Positions 34,004 through 44,721 of a stretch of DNA of 64,000 nt are shown here, one piece after another. Location: the NCBI RefSeq assembly GCF_005843925.1, contig NZ_VCBC01000007.1, positions 162,472 through 226,471 on the forward strand, in the 5' to 3' direction. The position numbers and the translations under genes were made by a program. Under the pieces are notes generated by a model, which was not told where the DNA came from, ran no database searches, and saw only the letters and a list, made by a program, of their open reading frames with translations. The stretch is from Thalassotalea litorea (GTDB taxonomy: Bacteria > Pseudomonadota > Gammaproteobacteria > Enterobacterales > Alteromonadaceae). Position 1 is the stretch's first letter. Each line of letters begins with the position of its first letter.

Positions 34004-34930
34004 ATGAGCACATTTGATATCAAAACATTCCAGGGCCTAATTCTGAAGCTTCAGGAATATTGGTCTAAACAAGGTTGTGTAATTGTCCAACCATTGGATT
34101 TGGAAGTCGGGGCAGGGACATTTCATCCTATGACATTTTTACGCTCTATTGGCCCGGAGCCAATGAGTAGTGCCTATGTTCAGCCATGTCGTCGCCCAAC
34201 GGATGGCCGCTATGGCGAGAACCCAAATCGTTTACAACATTACTATCAATTTCAGGTAGTGCTAAAACCATCACCGAAAAATATCCAGGAACTGTATCTG
34301 AATTCATTGCAGGAATTAGGCCTGGATTTGCTGGTTCACGATATTCGCTTTGTTGAAGATAACTGGGAATCACCGACTTTAGGTGCCTGGGGATTGGGTT
34401 GGGAAGTATGGCTCAATGGTATGGAAATTACCCAGTTTACCTATTTTCAGCAAGTCGGTGGTTTGGAATGTGCACCGGTAACCGGTGAGATCACCTATGG
34501 TCTTGAACGTTTGGCGATGTATATTCAAAACGTTGATAGTATCTACGATCTGGTTTGGACTGATGGCCCTATGGGCAAAATCTATTATCGTGATGTGTTT
34601 CACCAAAACGAAGTTGAGCAGTCGGCTTACAACTTTGAACACGCAGATGTTGATGCGCTTTTTAATCAGTTTGATGTCTGTGAACGAGAAAGTGCCAAAC
34701 TCATTGAATTAGGTTTGCCATTACCAGCGTACGAACAAGTAATGAAAGCGAGTCATGCATTTAACCTGCTTGATGCTCGTCACGCTATTTCAGTTACCGA
34801 ACGTCAACGTTTTATTCTGAGGGTTCGCACTCTTTCAAAAGCATGTGCAGAAGCTTACTACGCAGCACGAGAATCTTTGGGTTTCCCATTATGTAAAAAC
34901 ACTTCTGACAATGCCGTGAAGGAGAAATAA
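34004..34930 (+). CDS. glyQ: Glycyl-tRNA synthetase alpha subunit
   Basis: The 308-residue catalytic subunit of the alpha2beta2 class II glycyl-tRNA synthetase. It begins [20 protein letters not shown], followed by [19 protein letters not shown]. An upstream TTG in frame is open, but the ATG at 34004 aligns with known starts. Its beta partner follows one base after the stop. Confidence 0.98.
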   Translation: MSTFDIKTFQGLILKLQEYWSKQGCVIVQPLDLEVGAGTFHPMTFLRSIGPEPMSSAYVQPCRRPTDGRYGENPNRLQHYYQFQVVLKPSPKNIQELYLNSLQELGLDLLVHDIRFVEDNWESPTLGAWGLGWEVWLNGMEITQFTYFQQVGGLECAPVTGEITYGLERLAMYIQNVDSIYDLVWTDGPMGKIYYRDVFHQNEVEQSAYNFEHADVDALFNQFDVCERESAKLIELGLPLPAYEQVMKASHAFNLLDARHAISVTERQRFILRVRTLSKACAEAYYAARESLGFPLCKNTSDNAVKEK

Positions 34931-34931
34931 G

Positions 34932-36998
34932 ATGTCGACTAATACTCTCCTGATTGAATTGGGAACCGAAGAACTACCACCAAAATCATTAAAGAAGTTA
35001 GCGACGGCTTTCTATCAGCAAATCACCAGTCAACTGGAAAGCGCTGACTTAGGCTATGAATCCGCTAATTGGTTTGCATCTCCTCGTCGTATCGCCGTGC
35101 AGGTGCAAGGCTTAATTGCCAAACAAGCAGACAAAACCGTAGAAAAACGTGGCCCGGCAGTGAATGTTGCGTTTGATTCCGATGGTAACGCGACCAAAGC
35201 TGCACAAGGTTGGGCTCGCTCAAATGGTATTACCGTTGAACAAGCACAGCGCTTAACAACGGATAAAGGTGAGTGGCTTTTACATATTGCCAGCCAACCG
35301 GGTAAAACGATTGAAGCGCTGATCCCAGATATGGTTAATCAAGCGGTTAGTAAGTTACCTATCCCTAAACCGATGCGTTGGGGCAGTAGTCGTATTCAGT
35401 TTATCCGTCCGGTACACACCATTACGATGATGTATGGTAGCGACGTTATTGCCGGTGAAGTGTTAGGTGTTCAATCGTCAAATCAACTTCAGGGCCATCG
35501 CTTCCACCATCAAGGCATGGTTACCCTAACCAATGCCGATGACTATATTTCGGCGCTTGAATCTGCCTACGTTATCGCTGACTTTGAACAGCGACGTAAC
35601 AAAATATCGAAACAGATCCTTGCTGCGGCACAAGAAATGGATGCTCATGCATTGCTGGATGACGACTTACTGGATGAAGTTACGGCAATCAATGAGTGGC
35701 CTACAGTTTTGGTGGGAACCTTTGATGAAGAGTTCTTGCAGGTACCTGCGGAACCACTAATCTATTCGATGAAAGATCACCAGAAGTACTTCCCGGTCGA
35801 AAATAAAGACGGTCAGCTGATAAACAAGTTTATCTTTGTTACCAATATTGAATCTAAGCAACCTTCTGAGATTGTGAAAGGTAACGAAAAAGTGATTCGT
35901 CCTCGTTTGGCCGACGCTGAATTTTTCTTTAAGACCGATAAAAAGCAATCGTTAGAATCGCGTTTAGAGAGTTTGGCTTCGGTGTTATTCCAGAAACAAC
36001 TGGGTACTTTGAAAGACAAATCGGAACGAATTGCTCAGTTAAGCCGTTTAGTTGCGGATAAAGTGCAAAGCAATGGTGATGAAGCGTATCGTGCCGGGCT
36101 ATTAAGTAAAACCGATCTAATGACTGAAATGGTGCTTGAATTTCCTGAAGTTCAGGGAACGATGGGGAAATACTATGCTCGCCATGATGGTGAAGCCGAA
36201 GCCGTTGCCCAGGCATTAGAAGACCAATATCGCCCTAAGTTTTCTGGCGATACTTTGCCTGAAGGCGTGACCGGCTGTTGTGTCGCGATTGCCGACAAAG
36301 TCGATTCATTAGTGGGTATTTTTGGTATCAACCAACCACCCAAAGGCGATAAAGACCCGTTTGCCTTGCGCCGTGCTGCAATTGGTTTAATTCGCATTAT
36401 CATTGAAAAGCAATTACCTCTGGATATAAAAGAGTTAATTGCCGATAGTATTGCTGCTTATGGTGACAAACTGTCGAATGACAATACTGCAGAAGATGTG
36501 ATTGAATTCGTGATGGGTCGATTCCGTGCGTACTACCAAGAGCAGGGTATCAGTGTTGATGTAATCCAAGCGGTGCTTGCCAAAAAACCGACGGCACCAC
36601 TGGATTTTGAGCAGCGCATTAAAGCGGTAAGTCACTTTAAAGAGTTGCCTGAGGCCGCTGCACTTGCTGCAGCCAATAAGCGAGTTGGCAATATTCTGGC
36701 CAAGTTCGATGGTGATCTGTATTCAACATTTAAAGTGGAACTTGCAGAGGCAGAGCAGGAGCATGCTTTAGCCAAAGAATTTGACGCACTGAATGGCCAG
36801 TTAACGCCATTATTTGCGAATAAGGACTACCAGCAGGCATTGACCCTTTTATCGGGCCTGAGGGAGCCAGTCGATGCGTTTTTCGATAATGTTATGGTGA
36901 TGGCCGAAGATGAATCAATCAAAGTGAATCGTTTGACGCTGCTAAGCCAGATCCGCGCGAGCTTTTTTAATGTTGCGGACATTTCGTTGCTGCAGTAA
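34932..36998 (+). CDS. glyS: Glycyl-tRNA synthetase beta subunit
   Basis: The 688-residue beta subunit (E. coli 689), which binds tRNA-Gly. It starts with LLIELGTEELPPKSL and carries the HD-like middle region and a C-terminal DALR anticodon-binding domain. It is separated from glyQ by one base, with GGAG inside the end of glyQ, so the two are made together. Confidence 0.98.
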   Translation: MSTNTLLIELGTEELPPKSLKKLATAFYQQITSQLESADLGYESANWFASPRRIAVQVQGLIAKQADKTVEKRGPAVNVAFDSDGNATKAAQGWARSNGITVEQAQRLTTDKGEWLLHIASQPGKTIEALIPDMVNQAVSKLPIPKPMRWGSSRIQFIRPVHTITMMYGSDVIAGEVLGVQSSNQLQGHRFHHQGMVTLTNADDYISALESAYVIADFEQRRNKISKQILAAAQEMDAHALLDDDLLDEVTAINEWPTVLVGTFDEEFLQVPAEPLIYSMKDHQKYFPVENKDGQLINKFIFVTNIESKQPSEIVKGNEKVIRPRLADAEFFFKTDKKQSLESRLESLASVLFQKQLGTLKDKSERIAQLSRLVADKVQSNGDEAYRAGLLSKTDLMTEMVLEFPEVQGTMGKYYARHDGEAEAVAQALEDQYRPKFSGDTLPEGVTGCCVAIADKVDSLVGIFGINQPPKGDKDPFALRRAAIGLIRIIIEKQLPLDIKELIADSIAAYGDKLSNDNTAEDVIEFVMGRFRAYYQEQGISVDVIQAVLAKKPTAPLDFEQRIKAVSHFKELPEAAALAAANKRVGNILAKFDGDLYSTFKVELAEAEQEHALAKEFDALNGQLTPLFANKDYQQALTLLSGLREPVDAFFDNVMVMAEDESIKVNRLTLLSQIRASFFNVADISLLQ

Positions 36999-37020
36999 TT
37001 GAAACCGTTCGAAAATAAAC

Positions 37021-37048
37021 AAAAAAAGCACCTGCGGGTGCTTTTTTA
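37021..37048 (+). terminator. Terminator of glyQS
   Basis: AAAAAAGCACC and GGTGCTTTTTT pair around a short loop, 23 bases after the glyS stop. Confidence 0.93.
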
Positions 37049-37139
37049 TTGGGGCTTATTTACTGGTAGTCATTTAGCCACAAACGCTTCAATCATTGGA
37101 ACCTATAGGGTTTACTATGGTCTATGAAAGAAAGACCGG

Positions 37140-37397
37140 TTAACTGGCTTTTCTGATCAAGTAGCGATAGGGCGCACTATCCACTTCTTTGACAATGAGT
37201 TCATGTTCCATAAATTCACAAAAACTTGGAATGTCGCGAGTCGTTGACGGGTCATCTGCAATAACTAATAGTGTTTCACCGGCTTGTATTTTACGGATAT
37301 TTAAGCGCACCATCATCACCGGCTCTGGGCAGCGAAGGCCTATAGCATCGAGTGTATGATTGGCAAAATGGCCGTTGATAGCGTCGGAATCTGTCAT
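37140..37397 (-). CDS. tusA: Sulfur carrier protein TusA family
   Basis: An 85-residue SirA/TusA-like protein. The sulfur-carrying cysteine is Cys23 in GLRCPEPVM. In E. coli TusA passes sulfur from IscS to TusBCD for 2-thiouridine in tRNA. A single-copy gene outside a tus cluster is normal. It is convergent with glyS and divergent from the transglycosylase gene. Confidence 0.93.
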   Translation of the reverse strand: MTDSDAINGHFANHTLDAIGLRCPEPVMMVRLNIRKIQAGETLLVIADDPSTTRDIPSFCEFMEHELIVKEVDSAPYRYLIRKAS

Positions 37398-37589
37398 AAT
37401 TTAATCATTGAGAAGCATGTTGTTTGGCGTATTTTAATCGTTATCAATATAAATGCACCAATGAAACGGTTTTTTATTGAGTTTAGCCGGTTAAAGTTAC
37501 AAATTTATCTACCTTGTTAATTAGATTTGAACTAACCTTGTGATGTTTCGTTGACCCAACGTTTGAGTAGTATATTGTGTGTCTGTTGT

Positions 37590-39539
37590 ATGAAATCAAT
37601 GAGTAATTATTTTCCCCGGTTCTTGGCGGTATCACTCGCCATTCTGTTTACGGCAAACACTGAAGTCTGTGCCGCGACCTTTTCTGCTGAAACTAAAATG
37701 CAAAAGCAGCGCAAGATATATGCGTCGCTAATTAAGAAAAGTTACCAATTTGATTCCCAATCCTACCGAAAAGCATTGCAGCAGCTTGATGGTTATCCAT
37801 TACAACCTTATTTTGTCCGCAATCAATTGCGCAAAAACCTTTCTCTAAGAAATGAAAAACACATTGCCAAATTTCTCGACCAATATAAAAGTAGCCCATT
37901 AGACTGGACGCTGCGTCGTTCCTGGTTAAGTTACCTGGCAAAGCAGGGAGAGGGAGAAAAGTTCATTGAATATTTTCGCTCAACCAGTGATGTGGCATTA
38001 ACCTGTCAATTCTATCGATTTCAGTTACAACAGGGGGTCAGTAAAGACCAGGTGTTAGCCAATGTTGAAGAGTTATGGTTAACGGGTCGATCGCAACCCA
38101 AAGCTTGTGACCCACTATTTAAAGTGTGGAAGCAAAATGACTACCGTACCGATGAATTGATCTGGCAGCGCATATTATTGGCGGAGCGTGCATCTCAACC
38201 TAAGCTCTCTGCATACTTGCAAAGACAATTAAGTGCCGAGCAAAAGTACTTAATAGACAAATTCCAGCAAGTGAAGCGTGACCCATTAATGATCGAGGAT
38301 ATGGGAGATTTGAGCCAACGAAACACTCAGGAAGGCGATGTGATTAGCTACGCTCTGACGCGTTTGGTTTGGAATGATGAACTGAAAACCTTAGAAATAT
38401 TTAACCGAGCCGATGAACAGAATCGGTTAACTGAAGCTCAGCGTAAAAATATATTGGATCCACTGGTGACAGCTTTGGCGCGTTCCGAGCATCAGCAGGC
38501 CGGACTTTGGTATGCAAATCTAGACCGCCAATACATACACGATGGCGCCCTGCAATGGCGCATTGCATATTTGCTACGCAGTAAAAACTATCAAGGCATC
38601 ATCGACGAAATAGAGTTACTCAGAGCCGATATTCAAACCAAGAATCAGTGGCAATACTGGCGCGCCCGCAGCCTGCACGAACTAGATCGTAAAGGGGAGG
38701 CGCGTATTATTTTTCGGGAACTGGCCAAGAAGCGAAGCTATTATGGGTTTTTAGCGGCGGTTCGCTTAGGCAATTCCAGTCAGATCAATCACCAGCCTTT
38801 GGTTGTTGATGAAAGTGACAAAAGTGCATTAATGAACGATGAGCCAGGTCAAAGAGCGCTGGAACTGTTTCGCCTCGACCAATATATTCTTGCCAGGCGT
38901 GAATGGTATTATTGGATGCGGGACCTGAATGAACAGGACAAATTGATTGCCGCTCGTATTGCCTATGAGCAGGGGTGGTACGATAGAAGCATCTATTCGC
39001 TGTCACAGCTTGGGAGCTTGAATGATATCGAAATTCGTTTTCCCATGCCCTTTGCGAGTGTCTTTGAACAAGCAGCGCAACAATACGAAGTGGATGAATC
39101 CTGGGCCTATGCCATCGCTCGCAAAGAAAGCCTATTTATGAGCGATGCCGCATCCCATGCAGGAGCATTTGGGCTAATGCAGGTTAGGCCAATGACGGCT
39201 AATTTTTTACGGCGCCCGGATACCGGTTTTAATCAATGGCAATTGATGGATGTTGATACTAATGTCGATATCGGATTTAACTATCTCAATTACCTTATGG
39301 AAAGATTCGATCAGAACTTATTACTTGCTACGGCTGCATACAATGCCGGCCCAGAAAAAGTCGTGCGCTGGATTGAAGATAATGAATCATTACCGGCAGA
39401 TGTCTGGGTTGAATCAATACCGTATCGAGAAACTCGTAACTACGTGAAAAGTGTCTTGGCGTATACGGAAATTTATCGCCATCGTCAGGAAAAAACCACC
39501 AACCCTTTTCTACAATTAATACTGCAAACTATCGAATAA
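37590..39539 (+). CDS. slt: Soluble lytic murein transglycosylase
   Basis: A 649-residue periplasmic enzyme that cleaves peptidoglycan between MurNAc and GlcNAc to give 1,6-anhydro products. The signal peptide spans about residues 1-30 from MKSMSNYF, ending near VCAA. A long alpha-helical U-shaped domain (about 40-470) resembles Slt70. The C-terminal SLT domain has the catalytic Glu513 in ARKESLFM, with GAFGLMQVRP and AAYNAGPEKVVRW. The frame also permits a TTG 13 codons earlier, and Met4 is another start; no ribosome-binding site decides between them. Confidence 0.93.
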   Translation: MKSMSNYFPRFLAVSLAILFTANTEVCAATFSAETKMQKQRKIYASLIKKSYQFDSQSYRKALQQLDGYPLQPYFVRNQLRKNLSLRNEKHIAKFLDQYKSSPLDWTLRRSWLSYLAKQGEGEKFIEYFRSTSDVALTCQFYRFQLQQGVSKDQVLANVEELWLTGRSQPKACDPLFKVWKQNDYRTDELIWQRILLAERASQPKLSAYLQRQLSAEQKYLIDKFQQVKRDPLMIEDMGDLSQRNTQEGDVISYALTRLVWNDELKTLEIFNRADEQNRLTEAQRKNILDPLVTALARSEHQQAGLWYANLDRQYIHDGALQWRIAYLLRSKNYQGIIDEIELLRADIQTKNQWQYWRARSLHELDRKGEARIIFRELAKKRSYYGFLAAVRLGNSSQINHQPLVVDESDKSALMNDEPGQRALELFRLDQYILARREWYYWMRDLNEQDKLIAARIAYEQGWYDRSIYSLSQLGSLNDIEIRFPMPFASVFEQAAQQYEVDESWAYAIARKESLFMSDAASHAGAFGLMQVRPMTANFLRRPDTGFNQWQLMDVDTNVDIGFNYLNYLMERFDQNLLLATAAYNAGPEKVVRWIEDNESLPADVWVESIPYRETRNYVKSVLAYTEIYRHRQEKTTNPFLQLILQTIE

Positions 39540-39705
39540 GCCGAGTCTAAAGAAACGTTGCGGATTGTCAGCAGGATGAACTGCTATAGGGCTATGCAGT
39601 CTGATGGAAGGGTTAGCAAACGGGTTTAACTGTATTCGCAAGCTATGCTAACATCTGCCACGCATTTAACCGTGATGCATTGAGAATTAAAAGGATAACT
39701 ACCCT

Positions 39706-41022
39706 ATGTCATTTGCCAGTTTATACCCTAAGCACATCGAAGAGCTGCAACAGCGAAGTGCAACGATTTTACAGCGTCAGGATGCCGCTTCATTAGTGAT
39801 ACATTCTGGCTACCCTGGTCGTATATTTTTAGATGACATGAATTATCCATTCAAGTGCAATCCGCACTTTAAACATTGGCTACCGATCACCGATACACCC
39901 AACTGTTGGCTAATCGTCACTGCAGATGCGAAGCCGGTATTGGTATTCTATCAACCGACCGATTTTTGGCACAAAGTGACTCCGCTTGCGGATGATTTTT
40001 GGAATGCTAGCTTCGATATTAAGGTGATTAGCAAACCCGATGAAGTAAAATCGATGCTGCCCAGTGACCTGACTTCGTCAATCTATATTGGCGCCCATGA
40101 AGACTTGGCAAAAGAGTGTGGGTTTAAACAAATCAATACTCAAACGGTTTTGGATTACTTACATTACCATCGTGCTTATAAAACCGAATATGAATTGTTG
40201 TGTTTGCGTGGTGCGAATAAACTTGCAGTTGCAGGGCATACCGCCGCAAGAGATTGCTTTTATCAGCAAGGGTCTGAATTTGACATTCAATTGGCATACC
40301 TCAAAGCAACGGGTCATGGCGAAAATGATGTGCCCTATGGCAATATAATTGCATTAAATGAAAACGCAGCCATCTTGCACTACACGGTGTTAGAAAAGCA
40401 AAAACCACAGCAACATCATTCATTTTTAATTGATGCCGGGGCAAGCTTTCATGGCTATGCCGCAGATATCACCCGAACCTACGCATTTTCTCAAAATAAA
40501 TTTGCAGAATTGATCGCGGCGATGGATGTGATGCAAAAGCAGTTAGTCGAAGGTCTGAGACCAGGTAAAAGCTATGTCGATTTGCATATTGAAAATCACC
40601 GTTTATTAGCCAACTTGCTTGTCGAATTTGATTTTGTCCGTTTGCCTGCTGAACAGGTCTTTGAACAAGGTGTTACGCGTTACTTTTATCCCCACGGTTT
40701 AGGTCATCACCTTGGTTTACAGGTTCATGATATGGGAGGGTTCATGAGTGATGAACTTGGCAACACCGTTGCTGCTCCTAAAGAACATCCATTTTTGCGC
40801 ACAACTCGTAAGATAGAGAGTAAGCAAGTGTTTACTATTGAGCCGGGGCTTTATTTTATTGATGAGTTTTTAACTCAGTTGGCGTCGACCGAGTTTAATT
40901 CTGCCATTAACTGGGGGTTAATTGACGAATTGAAGAAGTTTGGTGGAATTCGGATTGAAGATAATATTATCGTCGATGACCATGGTATTGAAAATATGAC
41001 GCGAGATCTTGGCCTTGCATAA
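39706..41022 (+). CDS. pepQ: Xaa-Pro dipeptidase PepQ
   Basis: A 438-residue cytoplasmic metallopeptidase (M24B) that splits dipeptides with C-terminal proline. All five metal ligands are present: Asp243 and Asp254 (LIDAG, YAADITR), His334 (HGLGHHLG), Glu379 (TIEPG) and Glu418 (IRIEDN). It heads pepQ-yigZ-trkH, the order in E. coli. A ribosome-binding site (AAAGGA) precedes the ATG. Confidence 0.97.
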   Translation: MSFASLYPKHIEELQQRSATILQRQDAASLVIHSGYPGRIFLDDMNYPFKCNPHFKHWLPITDTPNCWLIVTADAKPVLVFYQPTDFWHKVTPLADDFWNASFDIKVISKPDEVKSMLPSDLTSSIYIGAHEDLAKECGFKQINTQTVLDYLHYHRAYKTEYELLCLRGANKLAVAGHTAARDCFYQQGSEFDIQLAYLKATGHGENDVPYGNIIALNENAAILHYTVLEKQKPQQHHSFLIDAGASFHGYAADITRTYAFSQNKFAELIAAMDVMQKQLVEGLRPGKSYVDLHIENHRLLANLLVEFDFVRLPAEQVFEQGVTRYFYPHGLGHHLGLQVHDMGGFMSDELGNTVAAPKEHPFLRTTRKIESKQVFTIEPGLYFIDEFLTQLASTEFNSAINWGLIDELKKFGGIRIEDNIIVDDHGIENMTRDLGLA

Positions 41023-41041
41023 CGGTTGACGTTTAATGATC

Positions 41042-41071
41042 GATTTGGTGGAGGCTTGCTTCCACCAAATC
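41042..41071 (+). other. Strong hairpin after pepQ
   Basis: Eleven-base-pair perfect stem GATTTGGTGGA/TCCACCAAATC with an 8-base loop, 19 bases after the stop. No T-tail follows, so it is more likely an mRNA end-protector or attenuator than a simple terminator. Confidence 0.5.
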
Positions 41072-41128
41072 CCCTTAGTATTCATGCCTGCTGTTATTAT
41101 GCTTTTCATCTCCTAAGGCACCAATAAA

Positions 41129-41752
41129 TTGACTCAACGCATTCAACAACCATACCGGGTTCCCAAAGATACCATTGAACACAGCATCGAAGTGAACAAG
41201 AGCCATTTCATCTGTACCCTTGCTCGTTGCCAATCAAGTGACGCGTGTAAATCCTTTATCTCTTCTATTCGAGATAAATACCCAGATGCGTCGCATCACT
41301 GTGTGGCATTTGTTTATGATCGTCCGGATAACAGCCAAAGTTATGGTTTTAGTGATGATGGTGAGCCAAGTGGTACCGCAGGTCGTCCAATGCTGGCTGT
41401 GCTTCAGGGGGCTGAAATCGGCGAGATTTGCGCAGTCGTTACCCGCTATTTTGGTGGGACTAAACTCGGCACTGGGGGATTGCAACGAGCGTATGGTGGC
41501 AGTGTGCGCGAAGCATTACTGCATCTACAGACGGATTTGATTGTACCAAGTACTGAAATCGGGCTGTTTTGTGGTTATCAACAATTTAATGATATTGAGC
41601 ATTGCTTGAAACGGCAATCCGGACATATTGTCACTCAAGAGTTTCTTGAACAAATTAAACTCACCGTTTCCCTGCCTATGGATAAGTTGCAACGATTTAA
41701 AGACGAAGTGATCCAGCTAACCAGCGGTCAAATTCAATTTGCAGACGAATAA
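41129..41752 (+). CDS. yigZ: IMPACT/YigZ family protein
   Basis: A 207-residue protein of the UPF0029/IMPACT family (E. coli YigZ 205). Conserved blocks are GFSDDGEPSGTAGRPML and RYFGGTKLGTGGLQRAYGG in the N-terminal domain, then a ferredoxin-like C-terminal domain. The start is TTG, chosen because the length then matches homologues. The molecular role is not firmly known; the eukaryotic relative affects translation control. Confidence 0.92.
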   Translation: MTQRIQQPYRVPKDTIEHSIEVNKSHFICTLARCQSSDACKSFISSIRDKYPDASHHCVAFVYDRPDNSQSYGFSDDGEPSGTAGRPMLAVLQGAEIGEICAVVTRYFGGTKLGTGGLQRAYGGSVREALLHLQTDLIVPSTEIGLFCGYQQFNDIEHCLKRQSGHIVTQEFLEQIKLTVSLPMDKLQRFKDEVIQLTSGQIQFADE

Positions 41753-41854
41753 CAAAACAATTCTCCTTCTCCTTCTTTCCATTTCCCAAGGTTAGGCATA
41801 CAATCACTTTACAAGCTTGCTAAGTGATTGCCCCATAAGAAAAACAATTAAGCC

Positions 41855-43306
41855 ATGCAGTATTTAAACATAATTCGAATTCTCGGCCTGCTGGTAACCA
41901 TTCTAAGCGTTACCATGCTGCCACCGGCATTGGTTTCTCTGATCTACCGAGATGGTGGTGGTGTTGCTTTTTTAATGGCATTTATTTTGTGTTTGATCAC
42001 GGGCTTCTCTTTTTGGTATCCAAACAGAAATCAAAAGGGAGAACTTAGAGCCCGGGAAGGGTTTTTAATCGTAGTGCTATTCTGGACCGTATTAGCGAGC
42101 TTCTCCGCAGTGCCGTTAATGCTGTTGGATAACCCGTCATTAAGCATTACCGATTCATTTTTCGAGGCTTTCTCAGGCCTAACCACCACAGGTGCAACCA
42201 TAATCACCCACATTGACGGGCTTCCCCACGCGGTATTGTTTTATCGCCAGCAATTGCAATGGTTAGGCGGGATGGGGATCATTGTTTTGGCGGTCGCGGT
42301 ACTGCCTATGCTTGGTGTTGGTGGTATGCAGTTATATCGTGCTGAAACGCCAGGGCCGGTAAAAGATTCTAAAATGACCCCCAGGATAGCCGATACGGCA
42401 AAGCATTTATGGTATATCTACTTGAGTCTGACGGTTCTGTGCGCATTGGCATATTGGTTGGCGGGTATGGGGCCATTTGATGCAATTGCCCATTCTTTTT
42501 CAACCATCGCGATCGGCGGGTTCTCCACCCATGACGCTAGCATCGGCTATTTTAATAATCCGATGATTAACCTGGTGTGCGTTTTCTTTTTAATTGTTGC
42601 GGGCATTAACTTTGCGTTGCACTTTGCCGCATTTCAGAGCAAAAGTATACGCACCTATATATTCGATCCCGAATTCAAAACCTTCATTTCGATACAGGTT
42701 ATTTTAACGCTTATATGTTTTGTGGTGCTTATCGCATCTGGCTTTAGCGATAGTTATGAAAGTGCTTTTGACGATGCGTTATTTCAGGCAGTTTCGATCA
42801 GTACCACCGCGGGATTTGCGACAACGAATTTCTCTGAATGGCCAACCTTATTGCCACTAATGCTAATTTTCGCCAGTTTTATCGGCGGCTGTGCCGGCAG
42901 TACTGGCGGAGGAATGAAAGTTGTCCGGGTGATTCTTTTGTATTTACAGGGGATTCGTGAGTTAAGTCGATTAATACACCCGAAAGCGATAATTAATATT
43001 AAATTGGGGCGCAAAGCCTTGCCCGATAGGGTGGTTGATGCAATTTGGGGGTTCTTTAGTGCTTATGCGGCGATATTTACCATATGTATGTTGCTGTTAA
43101 TTGCTTCGGGTATCGATGAATTTACCGCATTCACCGCAGTCGCAGCCTGTCTGAATAACTTAGGTCCAGGGCTAGGTGAAGTGGCGGCGAATTTTGCCAG
43201 CATTAATGACTTTTCAAAATGGGTACTGATTCTCGCCATGTTATTTGGCCGATTGGAAATATTTACTTTACTCGTCCTGTTCCTGCCATCTTTCTGGCGC
43301 GACTAG
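41855..43306 (+). CDS. trkH: Potassium uptake protein TrkH
   Basis: The 483-residue K+-conducting membrane subunit, same length as E. coli TrkH. Four pore-loop repeats are visible: SGLTTTGAT, STIAIGGFS, STTAGFATT and CLNNLGPG, surrounded by membrane helices. It needs the TrkA ring for gating; trkA is encoded convergently with the stops only 16 bases apart. Confidence 0.97.
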   Translation: MQYLNIIRILGLLVTILSVTMLPPALVSLIYRDGGGVAFLMAFILCLITGFSFWYPNRNQKGELRAREGFLIVVLFWTVLASFSAVPLMLLDNPSLSITDSFFEAFSGLTTTGATIITHIDGLPHAVLFYRQQLQWLGGMGIIVLAVAVLPMLGVGGMQLYRAETPGPVKDSKMTPRIADTAKHLWYIYLSLTVLCALAYWLAGMGPFDAIAHSFSTIAIGGFSTHDASIGYFNNPMINLVCVFFLIVAGINFALHFAAFQSKSIRTYIFDPEFKTFISIQVILTLICFVVLIASGFSDSYESAFDDALFQAVSISTTAGFATTNFSEWPTLLPLMLIFASFIGGCAGSTGGGMKVVRVILLYLQGIRELSRLIHPKAIINIKLGRKALPDRVVDAIWGFFSAYAAIFTICMLLLIASGIDEFTAFTAVAACLNNLGPGLGEVAANFASINDFSKWVLILAMLFGRLEIFTLLVLFLPSFWRD

Positions 43307-43322
43307 CCTAATATGGGCGGCG

Positions 43323-44699
43323 TTAAAAGAAGATAGCGCTTACCGCAAACAGTTTTTCCACCTGATGAATGTATTTTTTGTCGACCAAAAACAGGATGAC
43401 GTGATCGTCTGATTGGATAACCGTCGTTGAATGAGCAATCAATACTTCATCCCCACGAACAATAGCGCCAATGGTTGTACCCGGTGGTAATTTTATATCC
43501 TGTATTTCCCGGCCAACCACTTTGGAGGATTGCTCATCGCCATGGGCGACCGCCTCGATAGCTTCAGCGGCTCCACGACGTAAACTATAAACATTGACGA
43601 TATCGCCTTTGCGCACATGGGTTAACAGCGCCGAAATTGTAGCTTGTTGTGGTGAAACGGCGATGTCCAGCTCACTACCGTGAATCAGATCATGATAAGC
43701 GCCCCGTTGTACCAATACGATGGTTTTTCTGGCGCCAAGCTTTTTCGCCAGCAGCGCAGACATTATATTGGCTTCATCATCATTGGTAACGGCGATAAAC
43801 ACATCCATTTGATCGATGTGTTCTTCCAGTAATAATTCAGTATCAGAAGAGTCGCCGACAAAGACTAAGGTTTGATCCAGTTCATTGGCAATCAATTCCG
43901 CCCGTTTGGGGTTGCGCTCGATAATTTTTACTTGGTGATTACTTTCCAGCATCCGAGCCAATCCCGCCCCAATGTGGCCACCCCCGGCAATCATGATACG
44001 TTTGTAAGCAGATTCGAGTTTTTGTAATTCACTCATTACCGCTCGAATATGTTTGGTTGCCGCCAGGAAAAATACTTCATCATCGGCTTCGATCACCGTT
44101 GTTCCCAATGGGCGAACGGGTCTTCCGTTGCGATAGATTGCCGCTACCCGGGTATCAATATTCGGAATGTGATCGCGAATTGTGGAAAGGGCATGACCGA
44201 CTAATAGGCCACCATAGTAAGCTTTAATGCCCACCAATGAAATTTTGCCACCAGCAAACTCCCGTACTTGCAAGGCACCAGGGTAGTTAATGAGGCGGGC
44301 GATGTCTTTGGTAACCAGTTGTTCCGGGGCGATGATATGATCAACCGGGATGTCCTGATTATGGAATAGTTTTTTCTTATATTTAAGGATTTGCTCGGAA
44401 CGGATCCTGGCAATTTTGGTTGGCGTATTAAAGACGGTAAAGGCAATTTGACAGGCTAACATGTTGGTCGCATCGTCACTGGTAACGGCAATCAGCATAT
44501 CCGCGTCTTCGGCACCAGCTTTGGCAAGGACATCGGGATGACTACCGTGACCGGTAACAACCTGGAGATCCATTTTATCTTGTAACTCGCGTAATTTATC
44601 AGTGTTCAAATCTACCAAGGTGATATCGTTTTGTTCACCCACGAGATTTTCAGCGAGTGTACCGCCAACCTGACCCGCACCGAGTATGATAATCTTCAT
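43323..44699 (-). CDS. trkA: Trk potassium system regulatory subunit TrkA
   Basis: A 458-residue cytoplasmic subunit of two RCK units, each a Rossmann NAD-binding half plus a TrkA-C half. Dinucleotide loops are [11 protein letters not shown] (about 7-17) and [11 protein letters not shown] (about 238-248). NAD(H)/ATP binding gates TrkH. Last gene of def-fmt-rsmB-trkA, the E. coli order. Confidence 0.98.
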   Translation of the reverse strand: MKIIILGAGQVGGTLAENLVGEQNDITLVDLNTDKLRELQDKMDLQVVTGHGSHPDVLAKAGAEDADMLIAVTSDDATNMLACQIAFTVFNTPTKIARIRSEQILKYKKKLFHNQDIPVDHIIAPEQLVTKDIARLINYPGALQVREFAGGKISLVGIKAYYGGLLVGHALSTIRDHIPNIDTRVAAIYRNGRPVRPLGTTVIEADDEVFFLAATKHIRAVMSELQKLESAYKRIMIAGGGHIGAGLARMLESNHQVKIIERNPKRAELIANELDQTLVFVGDSSDTELLLEEHIDQMDVFIAVTNDDEANIMSALLAKKLGARKTIVLVQRGAYHDLIHGSELDIAVSPQQATISALLTHVRKGDIVNVYSLRRGAAEAIEAVAHGDEQSSKVVGREIQDIKLPPGTTIGAIVRGDEVLIAHSTTVIQSDDHVILFLVDKKYIHQVEKLFAVSAIFF

Positions 44700-44721
44700 C
44701 GTCTTAACTTATTCTTTTTAT